Source: Bacteroidales bacterium UBA4073
GTDB taxonomy: Bacteria; Bacteroidota; Bacteroidia; Bacteroidales; Tenuifilaceae
DNA length: 13,388 nucleotides
Reading direction: 5' to 3'
Assembly (NCBI GenBank): GCA_002383425.1
Contig: DFYV01000130.1
Span: forward strand, 22,389 to 35,776
Part shown: one piece after another, positions 1 to 7,400 of the stretch
How positions within the stretch are numbered: position 1 is the stretch's first letter
Layout: each line of letters starts with the position of its first letter
The notes under the pieces: model-generated
What the model was told of the DNA's origin: nothing
The model's input: only the letters and a program-made list of their open reading frames with translations
Database searches by the model: none
Position numbers and translations under genes: made by a program

Positions 1-252
1 GAAATTGTTTAGGATTTAGTGCTTTGGATTTAGGATTTTTAGACAAAAATGCGTCAATTTATTTTACGATTAAAATTTTGTAAAATATTGATTATCAAGT
101 ATGGGTCAGGAGTTCTGAGATTTAACAGGATTAAGTCGGTTAAATTTTAGATGAGTCCAGTCTAAAAAGCAAAATTCTATTTAAAAATGATACTTCTCGT
201 AAAAATGTCAGAACCATAAAGTGTTAATATTCAGTTATTTATAAACATACAT

Positions 253-277
253 CACGTTTCACGTTTCACGTTTCACG
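253..277. repeat. 7-bp tandem repeat (CACGTTT, about 3.5 copies)
   Basis: Three exact CACGTTT copies (253-259, 260-266, 267-273) are followed by a partial CACG (274-277). The units are contiguous with no spacers, so this is a microsatellite-like array and not a CRISPR. It is non-coding. No function is evident. Confidence 0.9.
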
Positions 278-350
278 CCTTATGTTTCTTTCGACCATAG
301 ACTTTTTAGACCGGCCTCATTTATTTCTCATTTAAACCTTAAACCTCCCC

Positions 351-418
351 ATCGTGCCTTCGTGCTATCGTACCTTCGCGCTATCGTGCCTTCGTGCTAT
401 CGTGCTATCGTACCTTCC
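351..418. repeat. 8/16-bp tandem repeat, about 4 copies
   Basis: A 16-bp unit of the form ATCGTRCCTTCGYGCT repeats at 351-366, 367-382 and 383-398. A half unit ATCGTGCT (399-406) and a truncated copy (407-418) follow. The unit is itself two related 8-mers of type WTCGTRCY, so the basic period is 8 bp. Substitutions alternate between copies (G/A and T/C). It lies in the same gene-free stretch as the CACGTTT array. Its copy number may vary between strains, which is an inference. Confidence 0.85.
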
Positions 419-489
419 GGAGCATACTCATAGAATTTTGTTCCTGTATGTTTGAATAATCTACAACTTATCCCTTACTCCTTAACCCT

Positions 490-1626
490 TTAATTGTGAA
501 TCATAAGTACAGCTATTTCAGGCCTGCTGCCTAACCTTACCCTTGGCCCCCATGTGCCGTATCCAGGCGATACGTAAATGTGAGCCTTCCCTTTTTTCTT
601 ATAACCCATGCTTACCTCATACATAGCTTTAGTGATGTAATTTAGTGGCCAAAGCTGCCCGTGGTGGGTATGCCCTGAAAGTTGCATATCAACACCAGCT
701 TCAACCGCTTCGTTAAGATTAATGGGTTGATGGTCCATTACAAGAATAAATCTTTCTTTATCGATATTTTCAATAAGTTCAGGCAAGGACTTACGGATTT
801 GCCCACGTGCATAGTTGCTTTGACGATCGTAGCGTCCTACTATATTAATATTTGCAACAGTAATGGCAGTATCGTTTAACACTTTTACATTATGTTTTTG
901 AAGGTAATCAATTTTATCCTGGTACTTGCCAAAAAATTCATGGTTACCCGTTACTGCATAAACCCCGTATTTTGATTTTATGTGTTCAAACATTTTGCCC
1001 ATTTGTCCATTTACTACTGGTGCAATATCCTCATCGAAGATATCGCCCACTAAAACTACCAAATCGACATTCTGCGAATTGATTCTTTCAGTTAGTCTGG
1101 ATATATCTTTTTTCCCAATAATTGTACCTAAGTGTATATCGGAAACCATGGCTATTTTTAAGCCTCCTGCCGGAATGGGTTTACTGGTTTTAATATCAAT
1201 TAGGTTGATCTTTGGGTTTATCGCGTTTAGGTAACCCACAAGTACTGCTACAAATGCGACAGAATACACTATTCCAGTTAGGATTTGACGTAACTCAACA
1301 TCTTTTTTTATATCGATATTAAAAATCCAGCTTACAAGCGGTGCAGATAGCTGGAATAGTAGGAACAGTAATGTTAGGTATAGCATAAAAGCAAGCCACA
1401 TTGAACCTGTTTTTACAAGGAAAACAGGAATTTGGCCGCCAATAAGCGCCTCAATGGTTCGACCAAAAGGGTAGGAAAGAACCATGATCCAAAAAAGAAA
1501 CTTTAGCCATGTCCCAATTGTTGGAAGGCTAAATAATGGACGGGTTTGGTAGTATAGGAATAGGTTAACAAGGGTGTAAACGCCCAACACTACTGATAGG
1601 AAAATTACTAATTGATGAATTTTCAT
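490..1626 (-). CDS. Membrane-anchored metallophosphoesterase (YkuE/YaeI-like)
   Basis: This 378-residue protein has an N-terminal membrane part with about four hydrophobic segments (roughly residues 4-26, 40-56, 76-98 and 114-133). A calcineurin-type phosphoesterase domain follows from about residue 157 to the end. The metal-site motifs are all present in order: SDIH (D163, H165), GDIFDED (D195), GNHE (N228, H229), MDHQP (H299) and GHTHHG (H319, H321). The catalytic domain thus appears intact and is expected to hold two metal ions and cleave a phosphoester. Related YkuE/YaeI proteins have been linked to envelope lipids or UDP-sugar lipids, but the substrate here cannot be read from sequence. 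I place the start at 1626 (MKIHQL). The frame stays open to an ATG at 1710, but those 28 codons read through the upstream gene's terminator and a good promoter sits at 1647-1654. The gene appears to be transcribed alone. Confidence 0.85.
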   Translation of the reverse strand: MKIHQLVIFLSVVLGVYTLVNLFLYYQTRPLFSLPTIGTWLKFLFWIMVLSYPFGRTIEALIGGQIPVFLVKTGSMWLAFMLYLTLLFLLFQLSAPLVSWIFNIDIKKDVELRQILTGIVYSVAFVAVLVGYLNAINPKINLIDIKTSKPIPAGGLKIAMVSDIHLGTIIGKKDISRLTERINSQNVDLVVLVGDIFDEDIAPVVNGQMGKMFEHIKSKYGVYAVTGNHEFFGKYQDKIDYLQKHNVKVLNDTAITVANINIVGRYDRQSNYARGQIRKSLPELIENIDKERFILVMDHQPINLNEAVEAGVDMQLSGHTHHGQLWPLNYITKAMYEVSMGYKKKGKAHIYVSPGYGTWGPRVRLGSRPEIAVLMIHN

Positions 1627-1646
1627 GTTTTTGTTTTTTGAGGAAA

Positions 1647-1678
1647 CAAAAATAGCATTCAAAAGTTTGCTTTTAAAA
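1647..1678 (-). promoter_or_regulatory. Predicted promoter of the metallophosphoesterase gene
   Basis: On the minus strand TATTTTTG (1654-1647) matches the Bacteroidota -7 consensus TAnnTTTG at all six defined positions. TTTT, instead of TTTG, lies 20 nt upstream (1678-1675). The predicted transcript would start near 1640, giving a 5' leader of about 14 nt before the ATG at 1626. This also argues against the longer start at 1710. It is a motif call only. Confidence 0.5.
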
Positions 1679-1704
1679 AAAAATCTCGGTAAAAACCGAG
1701 ATTT
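1675..1704 (-). terminator. Intrinsic terminator of the cold-shock gene
   Basis: A perfect 10-bp inverted repeat (AAATCTCGGT at 1681-1690 and ACCGAGATTT at 1695-1704) encloses a 4-nt loop. In minus-strand RNA the stem runs directly into a U run (plus-strand A run 1675-1683). It lies 20 bp after the cold-shock stop codon. The plus-strand orientation lacks an equivalent U run, so it acts mainly on minus-strand transcripts. Confidence 0.9.
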
Positions 1705-1724
1705 AAACAAGTATGTTGGATAAG

Positions 1725-1916
1725 TTAAGCCAATTTTACGTCTACTGCATTCAGCCCTTTTCTTCCTTGTTCAAGAGTGAAAGTAACCTCATCGTTTTCG
1801 GCAATTTGATCTTTTAATCCAGTGGCATGTACAAAATACTCTTCACTTGTTTCTGAATCTTTAATAAATCCAAAACCTTTTGATTCATTAAAGAATTTTA
1901 CTGTTCCTTTGTTCAT
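1725..1916 (-). CDS. Cold-shock domain protein (CspA family)
   Basis: This 63-residue protein is essentially one cold-shock domain, an OB-fold that binds single-stranded RNA or DNA. It carries the RNP1 motif KGFGFI (residues 13-18) and an RNP2-like YFVHA (27-31). The N-terminal MNKGTVKFFNESKGFGFI pattern is typical of Bacteroidota CSPs, with Phe where E. coli CspA has Trp in KWFN. The family acts as an RNA chaperone that melts structure in mRNA, and members are often induced by cold or growth change. Whether this copy is cold-induced is unknown. It stands alone, with a 348-nt non-coding stretch upstream and a strong terminator downstream. The region before the ATG is A/T-rich with no Shine-Dalgarno sequence, as is usual in this phylum. 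Confidence 0.95.
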   Translation of the reverse strand: MNKGTVKFFNESKGFGFIKDSETSEEYFVHATGLKDQIAENDEVTFTLEQGRKGLNAVDVKLA

Positions 1917-2264
1917 TTTATTGTTTTTTAATTCGGGTGCAAGTAACTCATAATATTTGGTATATACAACATTAATTTCGATTTATTTCATTATTTTTCT
2001 TAACATCTTGATATCCATGACTATATGTATCGTTAAATTTAGTTAATGTTCTTTTTTGAAAAACATCACCCCTTGCTCGACGTAGAAGTGGGCCTTTGGA
2101 TTTGTGTTTAGGGTAACTACGTCGTGGCTAAAAGATACCTTGCGACGGTCTTTCCGCAAGGCAAAGCTTGTCGTTTGTTTGCAATAGGTGGCTAATTACT
2201 TTTTTTAAGTAGGATGTAACTGTAAACTTCACCGACCGAGAGAAACCCTGCATGTTGGGTTAAG
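1917..2264 (-). other. Structured non-coding stretch between tRNA-Arg and csp (possible csp 5' leader)
   Basis: No gene is seen in these 348 bases. They hold an 8-bp inverted repeat CGACGTAG/CTACGTCG (2078-2085 and 2117-2124) and a 7-bp one, CCTTGCG/CGCAAGG (2138-2144 and 2155-2161, 10-nt loop). A weaker AACCC/GGGTT pair (2244-2248 and 2257-2261) lies just after the tRNA and could help end its transcript. The part nearest the csp start is very AT-rich. Cold-shock mRNAs in other bacteria often have long structured 5' leaders that act as thermosensors, so part of this may be such a leader. I found no promoter with both boxes here, so the transcript start is unknown. Confidence 0.4.
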
Positions 2265-2338
2265 TGATCCGGGCGGGATTCGAACCCACGACCCACAGCT
2301 TAGAAGGCTGTTGCTCTATCCAACTGAGCTACCGGACC
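2265..2338 (-). tRNA. tRNA-Arg (anticodon TCT)
   Basis: The minus strand folds as a complete 74-nt tRNA. The acceptor stem is GGTCCGG/CCGGATC with one G-U pair, and the discriminator base is A at 2265. The D-arm AGCTCAGTTGGATAGAGC is standard. The anticodon stem ACAGC/GCTGT holds the loop CTTCTAA, giving anticodon TCT (plus-strand 2302-2304). The T-arm contains GGTTCGAATCC. The 3' CCA is not encoded. It reads AGA (and probably AGG) arginine codons. It lies 67 bp downstream of hisIE on the same strand and probably has its own promoter. Confidence 0.97.
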
Positions 2339-2360
2339 GGCTTCGTTTATATTCGAAGCG

Positions 2361-2391
2361 CAAAATTAACTATTTGTTTCAAATATTAAAA
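2361..2391 (-). promoter_or_regulatory. Predicted promoter of tRNA-Arg
   Basis: TAATTTTG (minus strand, 2368-2361) is a perfect match to the TAnnTTTG -7 element. No TTTG sits at the expected -33 distance, only TTTT near 2391-2388. The transcript would begin about 15-20 nt before the mature tRNA 5' end. The short leader contains an inverted repeat GCTTCG/CGAAGC (2340-2345 and 2354-2359). Read-through from the his operon is also possible, as no clear his terminator is seen. Confidence 0.4.
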
Positions 2392-2405
2392 ACCCACTCT
2401 GCATT

Positions 2406-3065
2406 TTATTTACCCCATTGTTTTTCGCCTAATAAAAAATTTTCGATTTCAGCAGCAGTTGGTTTTATATTGTCATGTCTGTTTTTTAGGGTTTTTATAA
2501 CTTGTGTAAACCTGATGTTCCGACTGGAAAGTAACACGAGTACATGATAAATTAAGTCGGCGGTTTCGTCAAGTAATCTTTCATCGGTTCCACTTTCAGC
2601 CTCAAGAGCAAGTTCCACGGCTTCTTCGCCTACTTTTTTAGCAATACGTTTCGATCCTAAGCCTAGAAGTTTTGCCGTGTAGCTATGCTCGTTGTTTTCA
2701 TGCTTCCGGTTATCGATTACATTTTCAAGGTATTCGATAAAACCGAGGGAACCGTTATTCTGTTCGTTAAAGCATGTGTCGCTACCTGTATGGCAAACTG
2801 GACCATTAGGTATTACTTTTAGAAGTAACGTGTCGCCATCGCAGTCGGGAATTATATCAGTTACTTTTAAAAAATGACCCGAAGTTTCACCCTTTGTCCA
2901 AAGTTGTTTACGTGTCCGGCTATAAAATGTGACAAACCCTGTTTTGCGGGTTATCTCTAAAGCCTCACGGTTCATGAAACCTAACATAAGAACATGTTTG
3001 GTTGTTGCATCCTGAACAATTGCAGGAATTAGTCCATTGAGTTTCTGAAAATCTAATGAAGTCAT
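2406..3065 (-). CDS. hisIE: Bifunctional phosphoribosyl-AMP cyclohydrolase / phosphoribosyl-ATP pyrophosphatase
   Basis: This 219-residue fusion catalyses steps 2 and 3 of histidine synthesis. The N-terminal HisI cyclohydrolase (residues 1 to about 115) carries the metal-site motif DCDGD (D74, C75, D76, D78) and the cysteines of GPVCHTGSDTCF (C91, C98). The C-terminal HisE pyrophosphohydrolase (about 125-219) shows KVGEEAVELALEA and DETADLIYHVLVLL, an all-helical MazG-like fold. It is the last gene of the operon. I chose the ATG at 3065 (MTSLDFQKLNGLIPAIVQD) because it matches the usual HisI N-terminus and leaves a 16-nt gap after hisF. An in-frame ATG at 3095 would add ten polar residues and overlap hisF by 14 nt. 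Overlaps do occur elsewhere in this operon, so that start cannot be excluded. Confidence 0.95.
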   Translation of the reverse strand: MTSLDFQKLNGLIPAIVQDATTKHVLMLGFMNREALEITRKTGFVTFYSRTRKQLWTKGETSGHFLKVTDIIPDCDGDTLLLKVIPNGPVCHTGSDTCFNEQNNGSLGFIEYLENVIDNRKHENNEHSYTAKLLGLGSKRIAKKVGEEAVELALEAESGTDERLLDETADLIYHVLVLLSSRNIRFTQVIKTLKNRHDNIKPTAAEIENFLLGEKQWGK

Positions 3066-3081
3066 ATTATTTTTTTTTGTG

Positions 3082-3837
3082 TTAGTTACGTACATTTATC
3101 CCTTGTTCTAGTAAAAAGTTTTTAACGGCTGTTATAGTGTAGTTTTCAAAGTGAAATATTCCTGCAGCTAAGGCTGCATCAGCATTTCCTTTGGTAAAAA
3201 TATCGGCAAAGTGTTGTGGAATTCCTGCACCGCCCGATGCTATTACTGGAATATTTAGGGTTTGTGAAACCCTAAGGGTTAAATCAGTGGCAAAACCTGA
3301 TTTTGTTCCATCGGATGTATAGGAGGTTAGCAGAATCTCGCCTGCGCCCAATAATTCACATTTTTTTGCCCATGTTATCACACTAATTCCTGTTGTCATG
3401 GTTCCTGCATGGCTTAGCACTTCCCAACCATCCTGGGTGGCTTTAGCATCTATTGCCACAACCACGCATTGTGAACCAAATTTTTCTGATAGTTGCCTTA
3501 TCAATTGTGGGTTCTGAATTGCTGCTGTATTGATAGATATTTTATCGGCACCTGTTTTAAGCAATTTTTCCGCTTGTTCTACCGATTTTACCCCTCCTCC
3601 AACAGTAAATGGGATGAAAATAGTTTTTGCCACATTCCGAACAACATCTATAAAGGTCTCACGATCCTCAAGTGTTGCGGAAATGTCAAGTAATACCAAT
3701 TCATCAGCACCATCGGCATAGTACTTTGCCGCCAGTTTCACAGGATCGCCTGCATCGGTTAAATTATTGAAATTCAAACCTTTTACAGTACGTCCATTTT
3801 TAATGTCCAGGCATGGAATTATTCTTTTTGCAAGCAT
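3082..3837 (-). CDS. hisF: Imidazole glycerol phosphate synthase, cyclase subunit
   Basis: This 251-residue (beta-alpha)8 barrel combines PRFAR with ammonia supplied by HisH, giving imidazole glycerol phosphate and AICAR, which returns to purine synthesis. The two catalytic aspartates are at their family positions: D11 in IIPCLDIKNGR and D130 in VVAIDAK. The phosphate-binding loops TVGGG and ASGGAG and the SYTSDGTKSG loop are present. Length and start (MLAKRIIPCLD) are standard. Its start overlaps the hisA stop by 19 nt, which suggests translational coupling. Confidence 0.98.
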   Translation of the reverse strand: MLAKRIIPCLDIKNGRTVKGLNFNNLTDAGDPVKLAAKYYADGADELVLLDISATLEDRETFIDVVRNVAKTIFIPFTVGGGVKSVEQAEKLLKTGADKISINTAAIQNPQLIRQLSEKFGSQCVVVAIDAKATQDGWEVLSHAGTMTTGISVITWAKKCELLGAGEILLTSYTSDGTKSGFATDLTLRVSQTLNIPVIASGGAGIPQHFADIFTKGNADAALAAGIFHFENYTITAVKNFLLEQGINVRN

Positions 3838-4541
3838 TTCAGTAATTCTTTAATGTTTAACCTATTTTCGTAATACGATTTACCAATTATTGCCCCATCA
3901 ATACCTATTCGTTTAAGCTCCTCGATATGGTCAATGGAACTTATTCCGCCGCTCGTCCAAAGTGTAATATGCGGAAATTTTAGGCGAATTTGACTGTAAA
4001 GGGTAAAGGCAGGATTAGTTAAGGTTCCATCACGAGCAATATCGGTAATTGTGTAGTGTTTTATTTTGTACTGGTACAAATTTGAAATATGTTCGTCAAC
4101 CTTCACTTTAGTCCCTGTTTGCCAACCGTTTGTTTTAACCATGTTATTCTCATAATCAATAGCAGCAATAATTAAGTTTTTATCCAATGAGTTGAGATAA
4201 GTATCATGGACGTTTAAATCCAAAAGTGCTGAGCCCAGATTTACTTTCCATGCGCCGGCATTAAGGGCATCAGTAATTGAACTTTTGCTACGTAAGCCAC
4301 CTCCAAAATCTACCTTTAAGGTGGTGGATTTTACTATTTGTTCTAAAATTTTCAGGTTTTCCGGAACGCCATTTTTAGCGCCATCCAGGTCGATAAGATG
4401 TAGGTGGTCAAAGCCTAAATCGGCAAAAACTTTAGCCTGTTCTAAGGGGTTTAGGCTATACTCCTTAACTTTGGAAAAGTTACCTTGATATAGTCTAACA
4501 CATTTTCCGTTTATAATGTCAATAGCAGGGATTAATAGCAT
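3819..4541 (-). CDS. hisA: ProFAR isomerase (phosphoribosylformimino-AICAR-P isomerase)
   Basis: This 240-residue (beta-alpha)8 barrel is a homologue of HisF and performs the Amadori rearrangement of ProFAR to PRFAR. D8 in LIPAIDI is the catalytic acid/base. D129 (AAIDYE) and TDIARDGTL (167-174) are the C-terminal-half active-site segments. VDFGGGLRS and TSGGISS are the two phosphate-binding loops. Length is typical. Its start overlaps the hisH stop by 10 nt and its end overlaps hisF by 19 nt. Confidence 0.98.
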   Translation of the reverse strand: MLLIPAIDIINGKCVRLYQGNFSKVKEYSLNPLEQAKVFADLGFDHLHLIDLDGAKNGVPENLKILEQIVKSTTLKVDFGGGLRSKSSITDALNAGAWKVNLGSALLDLNVHDTYLNSLDKNLIIAAIDYENNMVKTNGWQTGTKVKVDEHISNLYQYKIKHYTITDIARDGTLTNPAFTLYSQIRLKFPHITLWTSGGISSIDHIEELKRIGIDGAIIGKSYYENRLNIKELLKCLQKE

Positions 4542-5131
4542 AATTCAACAAAATTTTTAAGTAGTTTTAAACCGTTAACTCCACTTTTCTCAGGGTGAAA
4601 TTGAACTCCCCAAAAGTTTTGGTACTGAATGGCAGCAGCAAATTCAACACCGTAATTGCACTGAGCAATTGAATACTTCACATGAGGAACATAGTAGCTG
4701 TGAACAAAGTAAAACCAATCATCTTTGTTAAGTCCTGAGAATAGCGGATTGTTGTTCATTTTAACTTTGTTCCACCCCATTTGAGGTACTTTAAGCAAAA
4801 TGTTAAACCTTACCGTTTCAAAATTGCAAATGGATAAACAGTTCGTATTTCCTTCATCGCTTCTGACTCCTAAAAGTTGCATCCCCAAACAAATTCCAAG
4901 TAAAGGCAACTTGGTTTGCTTTATAGCTTCATCAAGTCCTGTACTTTGCAACCTAATCATAGCGTCACCGGCATGTCCGACTCCTGGAATAATTAGCTTG
5001 TCAACTAATGCAAGGTCGCTTGGAATATTTACAGAAACGCATTTCATCCCGATGCTTTCCATTGCATTTATCACCGAGGCCTGATTCCCTGCCCCGTATT
5101 GAACAACTCCAATAGTTACGTTTTTTGTCAT
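4532..5131 (-). CDS. hisH: Imidazole glycerol phosphate synthase, glutamine amidotransferase subunit
   Basis: This 199-residue class I glutamine amidotransferase hydrolyses glutamine and channels ammonia to HisF. The triad is complete: C81 in LLGICLGMQ, H179 in VQFHPEKSG, and E181. The oxyanion-region loop PGVGHAG (49-55) is present. It forms the HisHF heterodimer with the cyclase encoded two genes downstream. It starts 11 nt after the hisB stop and overlaps hisA by 10 nt. The N-terminus MTKNVTIGVVQYGAGN fits the family. Confidence 0.97.
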   Translation of the reverse strand: MTKNVTIGVVQYGAGNQASVINAMESIGMKCVSVNIPSDLALVDKLIIPGVGHAGDAMIRLQSTGLDEAIKQTKLPLLGICLGMQLLGVRSDEGNTNCLSICNFETVRFNILLKVPQMGWNKVKMNNNPLFSGLNKDDWFYFVHSYYVPHVKYSIAQCNYGVEFAAAIQYQNFWGVQFHPEKSGVNGLKLLKNFVELCY

Positions 5132-5142
5132 ATTTAATTATT

Positions 5143-6342
5143 TTAGAGCGTACCTTTTGTGCTTGGTATTTGACTACCTTCCTGTTTTATAGCCATGGCA
5201 ATGCTACGGCCAAAGGCCTTGAATATCGCTTCTATCTTATGATGGTCATTTTCACCTTTAAAATCGATGTGTAGCGTAATTAGCGCTGAATATGCAATTG
5301 AATAAAAAAAATGTTTTACCATTTCGGTGGGCATTTGGCCAACATATTCGCGGGTGAACTTACCCTTGAATTTCAGAAACGGGCGACCGCTAAAATCAAT
5401 TAGCACTCTAGCCTTGCTCTCATCCATGGGTAGTGCAAATCCATAGCGCATTATTCCTCTTTTAGTTCCAATGGCTTGCCTAATTGCTTGTCCTAAGGCT
5501 ATGCCCACATCCTCAATGGTATGATGCTCGTCGACCTGTAAATCGCCTTGGCACGTGAGAGTTAAATCTACGCCTGAATGCCTAACAAATTGCTCAAGCA
5601 TGTGATTGAAAAATGCAATGCCAGTATTAACCGCTGCAAGTCCATTACCATCAAGATTAAGGGCTAATTGAATCTCTGTTTCAGTGGTTTTCCGGTTTAT
5701 ATTAGCCTTGCGTTTCGGCTTCAGGTAGTTGTAAATCGCTTCCCATGAATATGCCGTGATAGTTCCATGTACGGTTGCTTTATTTCCAAAGCGAATGGCT
5801 TTACAACCAATGTTTTGGGCAAAGAATTCATCGGTTTCCCTATCGCCAATAACCCATGAGCTCGATATATCGAAATCGCTGTTTAAAAATTTCTTAACTA
5901 ATCCTATGTTTGGCTTGCGTGTTAGTAGGTTATTTTCTGGCAAAGAACGATCTATTAGAATTTCGTCAAATTGAATACCTGCAGCGTACAAGGCTTTGAG
6001 TAAAAGATTGTGAGGACCCCAAAATTTTTCATCTGGAAAGTTTGGGCTTCCGAGCCCATCCTGATTGGTAACCATAACCAGATAGTAATCAAATTCCTTT
6101 TTAATTCTACTCAACCAGTACAGTACATCAGGAACAAAATCGAGTTTTTCGTAGCTGTCAATTTGTAAATCGGGAGGTTCATTAATAAGCGTTCCATCTC
6201 GATCAATAAATAGTATTGGTTTCATTCTATTTAAGGATTGTATTATACGTTTTTCACTGTTGTTTTCGTTATTCATTAATGAGTTAAATGATATGGTTTT
6301 ACCCTTAAACAGCTTGAAGAGACTGGTTACCGGAGTTGTCAT
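5143..6342 (-). CDS. hisB: Bifunctional histidinol-phosphatase / imidazoleglycerol-phosphate dehydratase
   Basis: The HAD-type histidinol-phosphatase domain occupies about residues 42-210, with FIDRDGT (D47, D49), a TNQDG motif (92-96) and VIGDRETD (164-171). The imidazoleglycerol-phosphate dehydratase domain (about 218-399) carries the metal-binding HHTIED (273-278) and NDHHKIE (365-371) motifs. It catalyses steps 7 and 9 of the pathway. The E. coli-type zinc loop (CPH...CDC) reads DRSLPENNLLT (131-141), so all four zinc ligands are replaced. The ATG at 6342 overlaps the hisC stop as ATGA, which suggests coupled translation, but it adds a 39-residue polar extension not found in E. coli HisB. 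The core family start would be M40 at 6225 (MKPILFIDRDG). If that is used, a 113-nt gap follows hisC, the largest in the operon. Confidence 0.95.
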   Translation of the reverse strand: MTTPVTSLFKLFKGKTISFNSLMNNENNSEKRIIQSLNRMKPILFIDRDGTLINEPPDLQIDSYEKLDFVPDVLYWLSRIKKEFDYYLVMVTNQDGLGSPNFPDEKFWGPHNLLLKALYAAGIQFDEILIDRSLPENNLLTRKPNIGLVKKFLNSDFDISSSWVIGDRETDEFFAQNIGCKAIRFGNKATVHGTITAYSWEAIYNYLKPKRKANINRKTTETEIQLALNLDGNGLAAVNTGIAFFNHMLEQFVRHSGVDLTLTCQGDLQVDEHHTIEDVGIALGQAIRQAIGTKRGIMRYGFALPMDESKARVLIDFSGRPFLKFKGKFTREYVGQMPTEMVKHFFYSIAYSALITLHIDFKGENDHHKIEAIFKAFGRSIAMAIKQEGSQIPSTKGTL

Positions 6343-7400
6343 AATTTGAAAGTTTTAAGGGTTTCAATTAACTTTTGATTTTCCGAATGTGTACCAACTG
6401 TTATTCTCAAACAGTTATCGCATAGCGGTTCTTTGCTACGGTTTCGAACTACTATTCCACTCTTGAGTAGATGGTTGTAAATTGCTTTAGCATTTTTGGT
6501 TTTTACGAGCAAGAAATTAGAATCGGATGGATACACTTGTTCAATGGCTGTTATTTGTCCTAACTCTTTTCTTACATTCTCTCTTTCAGCAACAATTTTA
6601 CTTATGAAAACATTAGCCGATGATTGATTTTTTAATGCTTTTTCAAGAGTATATAGCGATTTTACCCCAATGTTATAAGGGAATTTCACCTTGTTTAAAA
6701 CCTGAATAATTTGCTGGTTAGCAATGGCAACTCCCACTCGTATTCCTGCTAATGCCCAAGCCTTGGAAAAGGTTTGTAAGACTATTAAGTTTGGGTATTT
6801 TGGCAGGAGGCTAATTGATGATGTTTTCCCGCTAAAATCGACATAGGCTTCATCAACCGCTACTATACCAGTAAAATTTGATACAATTTCTTCGATTGTT
6901 TCTAACTCCTGGCAGTTACCAGTTGGGTTATTGGGGCTACATATAAAAATTACTTTAACATCGGGTGTAATGTTTTTCTGAAATGACTTGGGATTGATGC
7001 TAAAATTATTGTTGAGTAAGAATGTTTTAACCCCAACGTTATTTATTGTTGCGCTAACAGAGTACATTCCGTAAGTGGGTACAAATATGCCGATGCTATC
7101 GTTAGATGGCTCGCAAAAACAACGAATTATAAGATCAACGGCTTCATCACTCCCATTACCAAGAAATATCTGCTCAGGGTTAACCTTCTTAATACTTGCA
7201 ATCATTTTCTTAGCTTCATTTTGTAAAGGATCAGGATAGCGATTCACCTCTATGTCTTCTTCCCAAATATTATAGGGGTTTTCATTGGCATCAAGTAAAA
7301 TAGAATTGAGTTCAGCATACTCATTTCTGGCCGCTGAGTATGGTTCTAAATTGGCTATATTTGGCCTAAGGAGGCTTAAGGTTTTATCAACTGTCATCAT
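6339..7400 (-). CDS. hisC: Histidinol-phosphate aminotransferase
   Basis: This 353-residue fold-type I PLP enzyme transfers the amino group of glutamate to imidazole acetol phosphate (step 8). The PLP lysine is K213 in LQTFSKAWALAGIR. The SPNNPTG motif (155-161), DEAY (183-186) and the phosphate-contact arginine R221 are present. NPYNI and RYPDP near residues 41-59 form the usual substrate-binding N-terminal region. It overlaps hisD and hisB by 4 nt each (ATGA junctions). A second ATG follows directly at 7397, so either methionine may be used. Confidence 0.98.
   Translation of the reverse strand: MMTVDKTLSLLRPNIANLEPYSAARNEYAELNSILLDANENPYNIWEEDIEVNRYPDPLQNEAKKMIASIKKVNPEQIFLGNGSDEAVDLIIRCFCEPSNDSIGIFVPTYGMYSVSATINNVGVKTFLLNNNFSINPKSFQKNITPDVKVIFICSPNNPTGNCQELETIEEIVSNFTGIVAVDEAYVDFSGKTSSISLLPKYPNLIVLQTFSKAWALAGIRVGVAIANQQIIQVLNKVKFPYNIGVKSLYTLEKALKNQSSANVFISKIVAERENVRKELGQITAIEQVYPSDSNFLLVKTKNAKAIYNHLLKSGIVVRNRSKEPLCDNCLRITVGTHSENQKLIETLKTFKL

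Larger units (their letters stand above)
1..489. other. Non-coding region with short repeats, no gene seen
   Basis: I find no convincing coding frame on either strand; the longest frames are short and interrupted. The stretch is AT-rich and includes GGATTTAG twice (12-19 and 26-33). An inverted repeat TTTTAGA/TCTAAAA (145-151 and 161-167, 9-nt loop) could form a weak hairpin. Two tandem arrays, at 253-277 and 351-418, are listed separately. It lies downstream of the minus-strand phosphoesterase gene. No clear intrinsic terminator for that gene is visible next to its stop codon. Confidence 0.6.

Noticed and set aside
351..418. CRISPR-like array
   Set aside because: The units are contiguous 8/16-bp copies with no unique spacers and no cas genes nearby.
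1627..1710. 28-codon N-terminal extension of the metallophosphoesterase
   Set aside because: It reads through the intrinsic terminator of the upstream csp gene and lies upstream of a strong promoter match.
3066..3095. Ten-codon N-terminal extension of HisIE
   Set aside because: The family N-terminus aligns with M at 3065; the extension is short and polar. Kept as an alternative because overlapping starts occur in this operon.
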